A stretch of DNA of 64,000 bases from Mucor racemosus. Its lineage: Eukaryota > Mucoromycota > Mucoromycetes > Mucorales > Mucoraceae. This document shows, piece by piece, positions 25,571 to 38,860 of this stretch. How positions within the stretch are numbered: the first letter of the stretch is position 1; the number at the start of each line of letters is the position of its first letter. The DNA lies in contig JAPEHQ010000008.1 of NCBI GenBank assembly GCA_027405735.1, positions 1,302,001 to 1,366,000 on the forward strand, written 5' to 3'. A model generated the notes under the pieces. It did no database searches, was not told the origin of the DNA, and worked only from the letters and a program-made list of their open reading frames with translations. The position numbers and the translations under genes are program-made.

Positions 25571-27289
25571 GCACAACTTGAATTCTGTTGATATAGAACT
25601 TGTTCCGAGGTATGTTAAACACACAGGGCATATTTGTTGCATCATTTCCTTTTAGTTTCATCCTTTGCTAGGCAAATACGTAGGTGCAACATTAACGAAT
25701 GAGCCAATAACATTATACTGATAACCTCTTTTATGGTTCTGAGGTCGGGTATACCATTGATCAAAGAGAAAGGGTTCACATCTTGTCGTCTATATCAAGT
25801 CTAGCATGCCCAACCTTATATAATACAATATGAACCGTCAATTCCCGCGAGCGTGAGGCTCCACGAAAAAAAAAAAGGGCAATTAGTGCTGTATAAATAT
25901 ATGAACGGGAAGACCCTGATCAAAAAAACCAAATGACGCTATAGTATTCGAGAAATGGTGCTTATAAGAATTAGAGTATCTTTCAAGATTCCAGATAAGC
26001 GACTTGCAAAACACGGTATTATAATTTGAATACACACACTATTTATTATGAAAACGTGCAATTTAGACAGAACCTGTTAATCTATTGCCATTATCAATCA
26101 CATCAAGTTGTTAGGTATTAAAAAAACTCCGTAATTCCTCATTATACCGTTCTCTCATGGGAAAATTTCAGATTTTTTAACAGAAAATATATTAAAAAGG
26201 GATACAAACATCTGTTGTAGCCAGATGCATGTATATAATATGCAGAATTTAAAAACCGGGAAATATGTAAAAAAAAAACCATAGTAAAGAAACATATAAA
26301 ACGAATAAAGAAAGTATGTCGCTTAGAGCTAAATCAAAGAAGAATAAAGGGCATCACCCGAAATCAACTTACGATAAACAACATGCATATAATTGGTAGG
26401 AAAAATATCGCTTCTCCCCGCCATAATTTACCATGAATTCACATATTTTAGCTTTTTTAGTGTGATATAGGGTAAAAACTAAACCCAGACTATCAGTTCT
26501 CCTTTTTATTGTTCTCAAACATTTTGAAATCAGTAAACTTTACCTAAAATATAAACGCTTAATCTCTATACAATTAAATCACTTCATCATAATACTATCA
26601 ATATGTCAAATATAGTACGGCAATCACTTGCCCTTGCTTTTGTATCCATATTTCAAAAAAAAAAAAACAAGATAGAAAAGAAGAGTCCAGATGAGCAATG
26701 TCCCAGGTATCACAATAATGTTACTGGATTAAGCAATTTCGACAGGAAAATGCGGGGGATATAAAGAATCCATTTTAGTACTAATTTGTTATTTTGAGAT
26801 GATGTAGTGTAGATATAAGGTTAATAAAAAAAAGTCCTATGGAAGAATTACAATGGCCATGTGCTATCCAGCTATAACAAAGGCGGGGTAAAATGTGGGG
26901 AACGTACGTATGCTGCAACTTATGTCAATTTAAAACTGTATATATTCATTTTACGATGATTATTAACTAAAAAATATGCACGTATTTTGTTGCTATTACT
27001 CTTGCTTATTACTACAACTATTGATTTTACCTTACATGCATATTTTTTTTTGTTTTGTTTATTATTATAAAAAATAAACAACTAAACCAAAAACTGATAA
27101 AATACACTTATTTTATGAAATATACCGTCGTTTCCATTTTTTTTTAAATCCTTTTCCAAAATTGGACCTTTTATAAAATAATCATAAAAAAATCAAGGGG
27201 ACCCTGATTGCAGCAATCAGCTCATATTTGCACTAAACTACATACATAATCATGATTAAACCAATGCGTATATGTAGAGAGAAAAAAAG
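24506..27289. other. Gene-free stretch upstream of the sugar transporter
   Basis: No gene, tRNA or classifiable element was recognised. It holds an AT microsatellite at 25535-25569. The frames at 24600-24895 and 25126-25350 have no motif or splice context. Confidence 0.5.
25535..25569. repeat. (AT)n microsatellite
   Basis: About 35 bases of alternating A and T. Confidence 0.9.
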
Positions 27290-27297
27290 TATATATA
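27290..27297 (+). promoter_or_regulatory. TATA-like box of the sugar transporter
   Basis: TATATATA lies about 75 bases upstream of the start codon and is followed by a T-rich tract (27327-27340) before CAACAAAG. This is consistent with a fungal core promoter. Position and composition are the only evidence. Confidence 0.45.
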
Positions 27298-27372
27298 CAG
27301 GTCTAATTTCATCAGAATTCGTATTTCTTTTTTTTTTTCAACAAAGCATCTCTATTACAAATAATTCAAATA

Positions 27373-29297
27373 ATGAGCTATCAAGGTCATGAAGATCACA
27401 ACCATCACGATATTACAAATCAAGATGCTGTAAATAATAGTAAAGAACTCAAAAATTATACATCTGCTCCAAGCTATAATGAAATGGGTGATTTCCCTGA
27501 AGGTCGTCCTGCCAAGTCTGGATTAGGAGGTTTTCTCAAGAATCCATATGTATTCTTAACTTGTATTTTTGCTTCCATTGGTGGTATTCTTTTCGGCTGT
27601 AAATATATATATTTATGTCTCATTTTATTGACATACTAATTAGTAATATTATTATAGATGATCAAGGTGTCATCTCCGGAATACAGGAAATGCCTGATTT
27701 TATAGCTAAATTCCCAATGAATTCCTCACAAACAGGTTGGGTGGTGGCTATCCTAGAGCTCGGTGCTTGGGCGGGGAGCTGGATTATCGGTTATTTTGCT
27801 GATAAAATCAGTCGAAAGTACTCTATCGTTTTGTCTACCGTCGTTTTTTTGTTGGGAAGTGGGTTGCAAGGTGGTGCACAAAGCATTGAAATGCTTATGG
27901 GAAGCCGCTTCGTCACAGGAATGGCCGTCGGTGCACTCAGTCTATTAGTGTAAGTATTCCTTATATAAAAACAATGAAAAGATGCTCACACATCTTTCAA
28001 ATAGCCCTCTTTATCAATCTGAGATTGCACCTCCTGAAATTCGTGGAAGGTATGCCGTATTTTCGTATATAAAATATTATATTCTAACCATTATAAAATA
28101 GTTTAATTTCTTTACAACAATTGGCTGTTACTTTCGGTATCCTCATCTCCTTCTGGATCGATTATGGCTTTACAAATGTCCAAGGCGAGGCTTCGTGGCG
28201 TGTTCCTTTTTGTATTCAAATTGCATTTTCTCTTATTCTTGGAATAGGTATCTTCTTTTTCCCCTTTTCCCCACGCTGGCTCATGGGTAAGGGTAGAGAA
28301 GATGAGGCTCTTCAAGTTCTTTCCAAATTACGTCGTCTCCCTGAAAATCATCCTCTTGTATTAGAAGAATGGAAAGATATCAAGGCCACCGTAGAATTTG
28401 ATCGTCATGTCGAACGTCAAATGTATCCTCAGTATGTTGATCAAGGTAGCAAAGGCCGTACCATGATTGAATTCATGGGTTACCGTGATTTGTTCCGTAA
28501 GGGAATCTTTAATCGTCTCTTTATCGGTTGCGCCATCATGTTCTTTCAACAATTTACTGGTATGAATGCACTTATTTACTATGCTCCCAAAATCTTTCAA
28601 TCTGTTGGTTTGACTGGTGGTTCAATCTCTCTTTTGGCTACTGGTGTTGTAGGCATCATTAACTTTGTCTTTACTTTTCCCACTGTATTTTTATTAGATG
28701 TCATTGGTCGTAAAACTGCCTTGATGGTAGCTTCTATTGTAATGGCTATCTGTATGATTGTTGTTGCTATTATCACTGCATTATTCCAACACGATTGGCC
28801 CTCCCACACTGCAGAGGGTTGGGTTTGCGTCGCTTTTATCTATATCTTTATTGCAAACTTTGCTTATGCCTGGGGTCCAATTGGTTGGGTTATTCCTGCT
28901 GAAATTTTCCCCTTGAGAAGCAGAGCCAAGGCTATGTCTGTTACTACTTCTGCTAACTGGATGTGTAACTTTATTATTGGTCTTATTGTCCCTACCATGT
29001 TGGAAAATATCACTTATGGTACTTATATCTTCTTTGCCTGTTTCTTGATCTTGTCATTCTTCTTTGTTTGGTTCTTTGTACCAGGTAAATTTAATCATAA
29101 TGCTGTCATTTCTGCGAAAAATATCTAACCTGATTTTATAAATTATAGAAACTAAGGGTCGCTCATTGGAAGATATGGATGAAATCTTTGGTGGCCAATC
29201 TGCAATTCATGATGCTCAAATTATGAATGAAGTCCAAAACAAGATTAATCAAACTCATGGTGCTCCTGGAACTACCAAGACAGAAACAACTGCTTAA
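27373..29297 (+). CDS. MFS sugar (hexose-type) transporter
   Basis: Five exons: 27373-27598, 27658-27949, 28005-28049, 28102-29084 and 29149-29297. All four introns (59, 55, 52, 64 nt) are GT-AG and keep frame, giving 564 residues. Exon 3 is only 45 nt. Sugar porter signatures are complete: FGYDQGVISG at TM1, ADKISRKYS after TM2, PLYQSEIAPPEIRG at about 174-187, PRWL at about 245, QQFTGMNALIYY from about 337, GPIGWVIPAEIFPLRSR in the C-terminal half, and PETKGRSLEDMDEIFG from 515. Twelve membrane spans are expected in the plasma membrane, importing a hexose by proton symport. The exact sugar cannot be read from the sequence. The N-terminus is a long hydrophilic tail with HEDHNHH. Paralogues are common in fungi. 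Confidence 0.94.
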
Positions 29298-30773
29298 TTT
29301 ATAGCCGTTATATATATATAAAATAATGCTGGAAAACTACACTTATATATACATACTTTTTCTTATTCTATACATAACGTTATTCTTTCTCCCTTTCAAC
29401 ATGATAGCTTTATTTATCATTGCCTCTATAATATATTATTTTCTTGTTTGTATTTATATCTAAATAAATATTAATAATTTTGTACTTTTAAATTTATACA
29501 ATAGTGAACAAAAAGTGTTAGTTTTTCACAGATTTTCAATTCTCAATCAACATTTAGTTACATAAAGTCAAATTAAAACACATATATTCCACTTTCAAAT
29601 TGTTATTATCCTAAAAAATAGGCAACAGTTTACTTTTATTTGAATTGATTAAAGATTTGAAAGCATGTTTTTTCATTATTGCTTGTTGAGATCGTATACA
29701 AACACCGACTTTTCGCTGATTGTCAAAATCGAAAAAAAAAATGTCATTTTGGAAAAAAAGAATACTCTTTCGCACATTACTCCAAAAAACATTATGTTAA
29801 TCAGCAAAGCTTATTAAAAGTTATAACTTCAGCGTAAAATTCTGCATCGAACGATGATACTGTTTTAAAATTTTTTCACCAAAACAACTGCGCAATTTCG
29901 AAAAATCAAAATATCGGTTTTATACAGAAAAAATGTTGTTATCAATAACTAATTGCCAAATAAATGCTTTTATTCAAATCCGTAAAAAATTCCGGTCATT
30001 TTGAGCTTAGGAAAGGTATAGTGAAAAATCCCATTTTTGGGGTCAAAATGTCGATTAAGCGATTTTTAACAATTTTTGCTTTACATCTATAAGGATTGAG
30101 AGGTCAATTTTCATCATGTTTTTGATGATCCAAAAAATTAGAAATAAAATTATAACAATAAATTATCTGATCCAGGAAATCATTTTGACCAGGTTTGAGC
30201 TTCAGATTCGTGTAAAAAGTGTATAAAACAATTCTTTAAATATCATGTTTTTTACAATTATAGCATAATTATGCGTAGTTGAAGATATATTTCGTGCTAT
30301 ACCGACGTATTTACATGTGTTAATTGAACCATATGCTCTCAACAAGTAGTGATTAGGTTAATATTGCATTCTTTTTATATTAAAGCGGCTATTTTGATGT
30401 AGTAACACGCGTAGCGTCAGAATCCAGGGGCCGAACCCAGCCATTGATGCCATCTTTAAAGTTTTTTTACTATCCCGAACAATTAGCAATAACGCAATGC
30501 TACATGGATAACAATTTTATAGCATTTCAAAAGTCCATGCGTATTTTTTGTTTCTCTAAAACGCGAAAATCCTTGAATTTGTATAATCATTTAAATGGAT
30601 ATTCCGCAAAACCCCAAATGACACATTTCTTATATTAGCTACTAAAATTAATCCCAAACACAAACTACCAATACAAACAAAAGGCGTTGAATAAAGATTT
30701 CTTTTTACAATAACAAGAGATAGTAATAATTATATATAGATAATAGTAAAAGAAGTAAAAGAAAGCAGGCAAA
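29298..30773. other. Convergent intergenic region
   Basis: 3' flanks of the transporter and PKA genes with about 1 kb of AT-rich sequence between. An AGTGAACAAAAAGTGTTAG block at about 29504 resembles the outer end of Tc1-type elements, but no matching inverted end was found. The frame at 30444-30638 is not supported. Confidence 0.45.
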
Positions 30774-32597
<1,824 letters not shown>

Positions 32598-32855
32598 TTT
32601 TTGCCCTGTTTCTTGTGATGAGAAAATTTAAAGTTTAAATTTAAAATCGTGTTATTTTTACCCTTTTGTATGCTTTTCACACTGGCTTTAAGGGCTTAAA
32701 AAAAGGTGGCGAAATTCGTTTTAACTTTATAAAAAAGGGAAAACGAAAAGGAAACAAGGATGGGGGATAAATGGAAGGGAATAACGAAAAATATCAGCTA
32801 AATTTACAACGGCGTCCAAATGCAACAAGGGCATTTTAACGTCATGATGGTACTA

Positions 32856-32927
32856 CAGTCTTTCCATATCAATAAGTCGGAGTTTGAAATGGCACATGCC
32901 GGGTTTTTCAGATCGACTGGTCGCTTT
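32856..32927 (+). repeat. Orphan terminal inverted repeat of a Tc1/mariner-type element
   Basis: TA followed by CAGTCTTTCCATATCAATAA and then GTTTTTCAGATCGACTGG. It matches the inner and outer parts of the right TIR of the element at 34600-35892 (read on the minus strand). No partner in opposite orientation was found nearby other than that element's own end. Confidence 0.65.
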
Positions 32928-32993
32928 TTTTTTTTTTTTTTTTGAAAATAATGCAATGTCTACTTTAAAAATCTTTTTATTTCAACTGGTACA

Positions 32994-33883
32994 GTGGTAG
33001 AAAACCAATTATATGAATTTGGCAAATTTCAAATTAGAGAGCATCTTTCCCAGTCCTTCATCTTTGATGTCAACGATTCTGAACTGTATATTAAACATGG
33101 AACATTCACGAGTGGTGAAATTGAGGAAATAATGACTGATTATAACAACATACTATTACAACTGCCACACAATTTTAAACAATATTTAAACAAATTCAAT
33201 TGCAATTCAAAAATAGACATAAGAAAAGCATTGGATCAAAAAGAAAGTTGGGAAGACAGTTACGATCAAGATAAACACTTCGATTTAGACTGGATCAAAC
33301 AATCGATACATATGCTTTTACAAGAGTACGAACTTGATAGCTTCGCAAACGATCACTCCGAGAATTGGTGTAATATACACGTGTGGTGTATTATCGACAG
33401 ATGCTTTGGAAATCTAAAAGGAATCGAGATTATAAGGTAAACACATTTTCATGCATTCCTATTTAATCTTTTGTATTAATTGTCAAGCGTTATTGGAGAT
33501 GAGGGGGCATCGGTGGCGTCTGCTGTAAGAAAAAACGCCAAAAGAACTTTAGAAGACGTACAGTATGCTCTGTGTTCCTGTATCAAAGGTCTACATATGC
33601 AAGTTATTTCAGTCGATCGACCAAATGGATACATCACTAGAGCTAATGAAGGAAACCCCTACAAATACCAATTGATATTGGAAGTTTCGGTGAGAAGGCT
33701 CTCCCAATACTCGTGCAAGTATATCATCTGAAGCAATTGGTTAGAAGTGTATATCAAAATGCCAGACTTTCTCAAATTGTCAGCCCCAACAATTCAAATT
33801 GGCTCGACCATTGCTTAAACAAGCAAATTAAAGTTATTATCCCTGCAACCTCATCGTCTACGGAAACTTCCCGAACAAAGTAA
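32994..33883 (+). pseudogene. Frameshifted gene of an unnamed fungal family
   Basis: A first open segment runs to about 33438 with no in-frame ATG near its beginning; the frame opens at a GTG. A GT-AG intron of about 50 nt (33437/33438 to 33484) joins it to a segment reading VIGDEGASVASAVRKN. That frame ends at a stop at 33731, but shifting frame near 33680 continues as GSFGEKALPILVQVYHLKQ to a stop at 33881. The style (acidic segment, DWIKQSIHMLLQEYE, HSENWCNIHVWCIIDRCFGN, GASVASAVRKN) recalls a large family of uncharacterised proteins that I associate with Mucorales genomes. The function is unknown. Missing start plus frameshift suggest a decayed copy. It lies just downstream of an orphan transposon end. 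Confidence 0.55.
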
Positions 33884-34461
33884 TTCCATCTTTATTTATT
33901 TACTTCCTTATATTTGAATGTGGATTGGTATATGGCTTAATATCAGAGTATTTCAAATAGCTGAAATCATATAGGTTTGACTCATGCTATACCTCTTCTA
34001 CATTTTTTTTTTTCATAATAAAATCGTCAATATGAAATGCATTGCATACCTTAATGCTACTGGAACAGACAACAGAGAGAAGTTTGATAGACAGACGACA
34101 AAATTATAGAAAAATAGAACGTTGAACTGATAGTATAAATGTATAACTTGAGGGAGTAGTGCTCATTATAATGCTTAAAAAAGGCCACACTGAAATTATT
34201 GTGGTAACTTACATTACTCTTTATGGCTGCGTTTATGGTTGCGTTTATGGGTGCGTTTATGGGTGCGCCAAATTTCCAAAAAGATTCCGACAAAAACCTT
34301 ATAACTTTTCCGGACAGACTGTATTGTCTGAAATAAGCGCGGCTCGGAGAGCCCTTTACCATATCTTTCGTCCTCACTACTGCAACGTCCGTATTTAGAC
34401 ATAGTTAATTTATTTTCGAAGGACAATAAATACCAAAAAAAAAAAAAAAAAAAAAAACGAA
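33884..34461. other. Gene-free stretch with a small minisatellite
   Basis: At 34228-34268 a TGCGTTTATGG unit repeats about 3.5 times. An A run of about 22 bases (34435-34456) immediately precedes the transposase fragment at 34462. No gene was seen. Confidence 0.55.
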
Positions 34462-34597
34462 ATGAGTTCTCATTTTCATTACGAAGATGGACAAGGAAAG
34501 ATTTTCGATGAGCAGGGAAATGATGCCATGGACTGGGAAGACAATGTAACTCAATTTCACTTGACCACCCTAACTCGTATTAAACAGTACTGTGAAA
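34462..34597 (+). pseudogene. N-terminal fragment of a related transposase
   Basis: The frame starts MSSHFHYEDGQGKIFDEQGN and contains AMDWEDN. The decayed transposase of the neighbouring element starts MSNFNRVVFEDGKGGLRDEE and contains LMEVDE, so both share the same N-terminal plan. The fragment is on the opposite strand and is cut off where the TIR of the neighbouring element begins (TA at 34598, CAGTC at 34600). This suggests insertion of that element into an older relative. Confidence 0.55.
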
Positions 34598-34599
34598 TA

Positions 34600-35892
34600 C
34601 AGTCTTTCCATATCAACATGTCGCATTTTAAAATTTTACTTGTCTTGTCGTTTTAGTAGTGATCCCACTGTGCCCATTATTGTTAGCCATGAAGATTCCT
34701 AACTTAATCGTTTACACTTTTGTTTAATATACATCAAATTAGCTATGCTCATATGGAACAGGTAGTATCAGTTGATTACAGTTATACGAGAAATATTTTC
34801 AGATCTTGCTTGTCAGAAAGATCTTAAATGGCTTTTTTTATTCAAACAATCTTCTAAGCGCGAATGGGAATGCTTAGCAAAACCATAAAGATGAATCTGA
34901 GGAACCTGGCTACACGCTTCAGTGATACGGTCTTGCAGAGTTTCCTCCTCGAGAATCTGATGTCTCTTGAGCTTACTCTTAACAGCTGACCAGAATTGCT
35001 CTATAGGATTTAATTCAGGGGAATAAGGTGGCAGGTACACGCATTTGTATCCTCGATTTGCAATCATTTCTTGAATATTAGCTCGCTTGTGTATAGGAGC
35101 GTTATCTATAATGATATACGAGCTCTGCATATATCCATAGTCATCCAAAATATCAAGAGTATTGCTTAAGAAGCGCAAGTAATGGTCTGTAGTAGTTCCT
35201 TTTGGTTTTGGTTTTTGAGTTTTTCCGTTGCCAAGCTTTCACTTTTTGACAACTTCTACTGGAACAAGTTGAGTGATAGGTACACTGGGTGTTCGAATGC
35301 TGATGTTCACAACTGTATAGGCTGAAATTGCACCTAAGATAGTATGGGAGACAGCCCTAGTGTTTTCAACCTTCACAACTGGAGTTTCTCCTTTTCGTGC
35401 CCACGCACCACTACGATTCATGTTTATATGGAAGCCAGCCTCATCAATAAATACACAGTTTTTAAGAAAACTCATGTCTGATTCCACAATTTTCTAAGCC
35501 CATTCATATCGTGCTTCAATAGCACCCTCGTCATTTCTTTTGAGGCTACTATGAAAAGCAGCTCTTTTGAAGGTGAATCCCATATCATCTCTAATAAACT
35601 CATGAACTGCTGATTCAAATGATATTCCATCGTAACTAATTTCCTTACTTGTAAATCAAGTTCGTCCACCTCCATCAGCTCGACACCTTCTTCATCTCTT
35701 AATCCTCCTTTTCCGTCTTCAAATACTACTCGGTTGAAATTGCTCATTTAAAATACTAAAACGACAAGCAGGAAAAAAATGCGGCAAGTGTTTTATAGAT
35801 TGCGAGAAGTAAAATTTTAACATGCGGCAAGTCGGTCTGAAAAACTCGACATGTGAAATTTTAAAATGCGACTTGTTGATATGGTACAATGA
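34600..35892 (-). mobile_element. Tc1/mariner-superfamily element with TIRs and TA flanks
   Basis: The left end reads CAGTCTTTCCATATCAACAT and the right end, read inwards, TCATTGTACCATATCAACAA. Both continue GTCGCATTTTAAAATTT, giving inverted repeats of about 45 bases with a few mismatches. TA dinucleotides lie directly outside both ends (34598-34599 and 35893-35894), the target duplication of this superfamily. The length of 1,293 bp is typical. The right end carries an extended subterminal region (GTTTTTCAGACCGACTTGCC) missing from the left end. The transposase inside is broken, so the element is not autonomous. Confidence 0.8.
34813..35747 (-). pseudogene. Broken DDE transposase (Tc1/mariner-IS630 type)
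   Basis: It starts MSNFNRVVFEDGKGGLRDEE at 35747. Near 35585 the frame must shift to continue as FTFKRAAFHSSLKRNDEG. A TAG near 35505 (EYWA-like EWA stop KIVESDMS) and a TGA at 35239-35241 interrupt it further. The catalytic triad is still visible: FIDEAGFH (first D), IIIDNAPIHKR (second D) and PPYSPELNPIEQFWS (third acidic residue, E). These are DDE_3-type signatures. The C-terminus ends near 34813. With one frameshift and two stops it cannot make active transposase. Confidence 0.85.
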
Positions 35893-36017
35893 TAAATAAA
35901 TAAAAAAAAAAAGCCTCAATGTGGCTACATGAATCATATAAAAAACTGGTGCTTTTTTTCTCTCTTCTTTTTCATACATTTACTTTTTTTTAAAAAATTT
36001 ACAACATAAATATAAAA

Positions 36018-36365
36018 ATGCGTTTCTCAGCCATCATCTTTCAATTATTATTCATATTCACATTTTGCTTGACAATAAATGTAAGTTTGCAATTAAAAAA
36101 AAGGGATCTGCATCTTATTTCCTCCTTGTTGGATCAGACATATTTATTTATTTTTTATATTTAGGCACAACGTCAACAATCGATCAACTATTCACAAAAT
36201 AATACCTTCAATGTAAATTCCAGATCAACAAACCTTGACCGTAGATCTCTTTCTTTAAAACAAGAACATGCTGATTTCCTTTCGTCATCAACAACTCCAG
36301 TGTCCTCAAAAGATCCAATTTTTGCACTTGTAATTTTTGTTGCATTAGGCTCACTCATGTTTTAA
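36018..36365 (+). CDS. Small secreted protein with GPI-like C-terminal tail (paralogue 1)
   Basis: Exon 1 (36018-36080) and exon 2 (36165-36365) are joined across an 84-nt GT-AG intron, giving 87 residues. A signal peptide (MRFSAIIFQLLFIFTFC) is followed by a Gln/Asn/Ser-rich middle with an NXT site (NNTF), a Ser/Thr stretch (SSSTTPVSS), then KDPIFALVIFVALGSLMF to the end. A hydrophobic terminus with no charged residue after it is what GPI attachment signals look like. The same architecture, intron position and tail occur at 38544-38860. The function is unknown; a cell-wall or surface peptide is inferred. Confidence 0.72.
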
Positions 36366-37633
36366 TTTATTCAAAAAAAACATACATTTGGTACTAGCCT
36401 GATTACCAAAAAAATATTATCATCATAGAGTTTATCAAAAATGAACTTGTCATACCCTACTACACCTATTATAGATAACTTAATAATATCATTACTATCC
36501 TTCCATCATTCAAAAAAAAGATCTTTTCCTCTTTCTGTATATAATATAAATAATTCATTTTGTTTCAAATGATAATAAAGTATAAATAGTTAAATAGACT
36601 TTTTAGAAAACCTATTGTACCTGAAATAATTTCTCTTTTGTAATTTTGTTTACAAAATATGTCAACATTTGATAATGATTAGTCCCTTTTTTTTTTTTTT
36701 TTTTAGCTTCATAATCTCAAATGATATCATTTCTTCTGTTGAAATTAAATCATCATTATTTAAATAAATCCTTGATTTTTTGAATTTTTGCCGACGCTAT
36801 ATTCAAAAGTAATGTTAGTTTATGATCTCTATAATAATATCTGCGTAAATGTCTCTGAAATGCTAATATTGCGCAAGTTTGTCTGAGCTATTATTGATGT
36901 CAAAATAAGATGCCGCGATCTAAGGTTTTATGATCCTTTGAAATATTGCCATACTTCAAAATATAAAAACAATCCTCAAAACCCATCCATTATTCAAACT
37001 CCGCTTGATATACCTAGCAATCCATCGTTCATAAAATGACTTTATTATACTTGCTGGTAACTTTCAGAAGATCATATGGATCATATACATGACTAGATAT
37101 TCTATACATAGGTATAGAGCTATACATATAACAATTCCTTGATATCTTGTGTAAAATAACGAAATTTGCATAGATTTATAAGTTTTTGCTCCAAAATAAT
37201 TAATATTCAAATTCAAGTAAATTTGTAGTAAATGCAGCAGATATCTCTTGTACAGGGCTTTTATTCAAGTCAATTTGATTAAACAAGCAATATCATACGT
37301 AATCAGTCTGTTTATGGATTTCTCCAAGAAATGGTGGCAAAATAAACTCAACCGAAAAGAGTAAAGTTTCAAAGGCATATTCTGATGTAAATTGGTAATA
37401 TATACGGTATGCATTTTCTCCTCCCCTTTATGTATTCAACTTGCGCCTTCTATTGGAATATCTTTGAATGTGGAATTCTTTAGAATCTTTAATGACGATA
37501 TGTATGTATTAGAGAATAATTCATCAACTCGTGACGAAAAGACATCGTTTCTATGCACATTTGGCTTTTGCGTTTAGCCTATATACAACAAAAATATTAC
37601 TTGTATACAACTTGACATACGCAACCTAATTGG
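36366..37633. other. Intergenic, no gene supported
   Basis: AT-rich with a T run at about 36688-36703. The plus-strand frame at 37392-37577 overlaps a better minus-strand reading (37450-37570: HRNDVFSSRVDELF...) that may belong to the hypothetical gene at 37634-37885, but no clean splice joins them. Confidence 0.4.
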
Positions 37634-37885
37634 TTACCTTGAATACATGTATCTCTTGGCTCTGTTAATCTGATGTGTTACATATTTGTAAAGATCGTCC
37701 CTGTTCATCGTTGTAACATTAGTCGGGATCATGATATTGTGCTTCAGACCTGGTCCAGCGTACCTCGGGTGTAGTAATACGATATACATATATATTAAAA
37801 AAATGACAAATAATAAAGGCCATGAGAATTTATCAATACACTTTATGCTTTGTTTTGCCTTTAACCTCCTATACATGTGGCCCAA
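37634..37885 (-). CDS. Hypothetical type II membrane protein, probably partial or decayed
   Basis: An 83-residue frame starts MGHMYRRLKAKQS, with a short basic cytoplasmic segment, one strong hydrophobic span at about 22-39 (PLLFVIFLIYMYIVLL), then a lumenal-type segment with an NVT sequon and DDLYKYVTHQINRAKRYM. This is the layout of Golgi type II enzymes, but no catalytic domain follows. Its 3' end holds a donor-like CAAG|GTAACC; a further protein-like frame lies downstream in another phase. I do not recognise the family. It may be a gene remnant. Confidence 0.35.
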   Translation of the reverse strand: MGHMYRRLKAKQSIKCIDKFSWPLLFVIFLIYMYIVLLHPRYAGPGLKHNIMIPTNVTTMNRDDLYKYVTHQINRAKRYMYSR

Positions 37886-38543
37886 ACCACTGAATCAAAA
37901 AGTTTATCACTGTATTCTCTCTGCTAGCAAACCATTTTAGATGAAAATGCTGTTCAATATGCTTCGCTGTTGTGTAAAAAAGTATATAATAGACTTTTCT
38001 CATCACGAAAAGAACTATGTGGAAATTGTGTATATACAGCACATATTAATACATATATATAAATGACTAAAATTAGTATCATTCATATGGATGTAAAACA
38101 TTTAATTTATCAAGAGACGTAATTTTCATTAATTACCACTTACTCTCTCACCTGTCCAATTACTAATATACATACATAAGATATAGAAACAAACTTGCAA
38201 ACAAATCATTAAACCGAGGTTCGATTATTTTAAGATTTGATTTTATAGATGAACAATATCTTGTAGTGCCAAGCAGATTTGACGATAATTAGATTGGGAT
38301 ATGCCAAGTAAATTCTTATATTACTTATTTCACCATTTTTTTTTCTCGAACCAATACCATATAAGGGCAATTTCATGAAAACGGCGTCTAAATGATGCGT
38401 CTAATTCATTTAACGTCATTTAAGAAGGTTAACAAATCCCAAATCGAAATGCATACATAAAGCCTGCAAATCTTATTTTGTTTCTATAATCCTCTTTTTT
38501 CTTTTTCTTTTTTTTATATATCTTTAACCCCAACAAAATATAT
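37886..38543. other. Intergenic, 5' flank of the second small secreted gene
   Basis: Nothing was recognised except a CT/T-rich tract at about 38490-38525, shortly before the start codon at 38544. Confidence 0.4.
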
Positions 38544-38860
38544 ATGCGATTCTCTATAATAGTATGTCTATTCCTCTTTGCAACATGCTGTTTAGCAGCA
38601 AAGGTACATGATTTCTTGATGAAAAATGATTCAAAATTGCAATCCTAATGCCAATTACTATGTAGGAAATACTATCAGATAATACGTCATATGTGTACAC
38701 AGATCATCGAAAGTATGCTTTGGAAGATAAAACACTAGTTAAACGTCAACAAAAAGTTAGTACTTCCTTGGATACAACATCTTCATCAACAGCACCCATT
38801 TCAACAGATCCTATACTCGCACTTGTTATTTTTGTAACATTAAGCTCTATTTTGTTCTAA
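38544..38860 (+). CDS. Small secreted protein with GPI-like C-terminal tail (paralogue 2)
   Basis: Exons 38544-38603 and 38666-38860 flank a 62-nt GT-AG intron, giving 84 residues. The signal peptide is MRFSIIVCLFLFATCCLA. The mature part has an NTS sequon, a dibasic KR site (LVKRQQK), a Ser/Thr-rich run (TSSSTAPIST) and a hydrophobic end DPILALVIFVTLSSILF that closely parallels the 36018 protein (DPIFALVIFVALGSLMF). Intron placement right after the signal peptide is the same in both, so they are paralogues 2.2 kb apart in the same orientation. Function unknown. Confidence 0.72.

Noticed and set aside
29504..30360. Tc1-type MITE beginning AGTGAACAAAAAGTG
   Set aside because: Only one end looks right; no inverted partner or TA pair was found.
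33480..33731. Independent 83-codon gene at 33480
   Set aside because: It is the second exon and frame of the frameshifted orphan-family gene starting near 32994.
34159..34398. 79-codon frame with CVYGCVYGCVYG repeats
   Set aside because: Translation of the small TGCGTTTATGG minisatellite.
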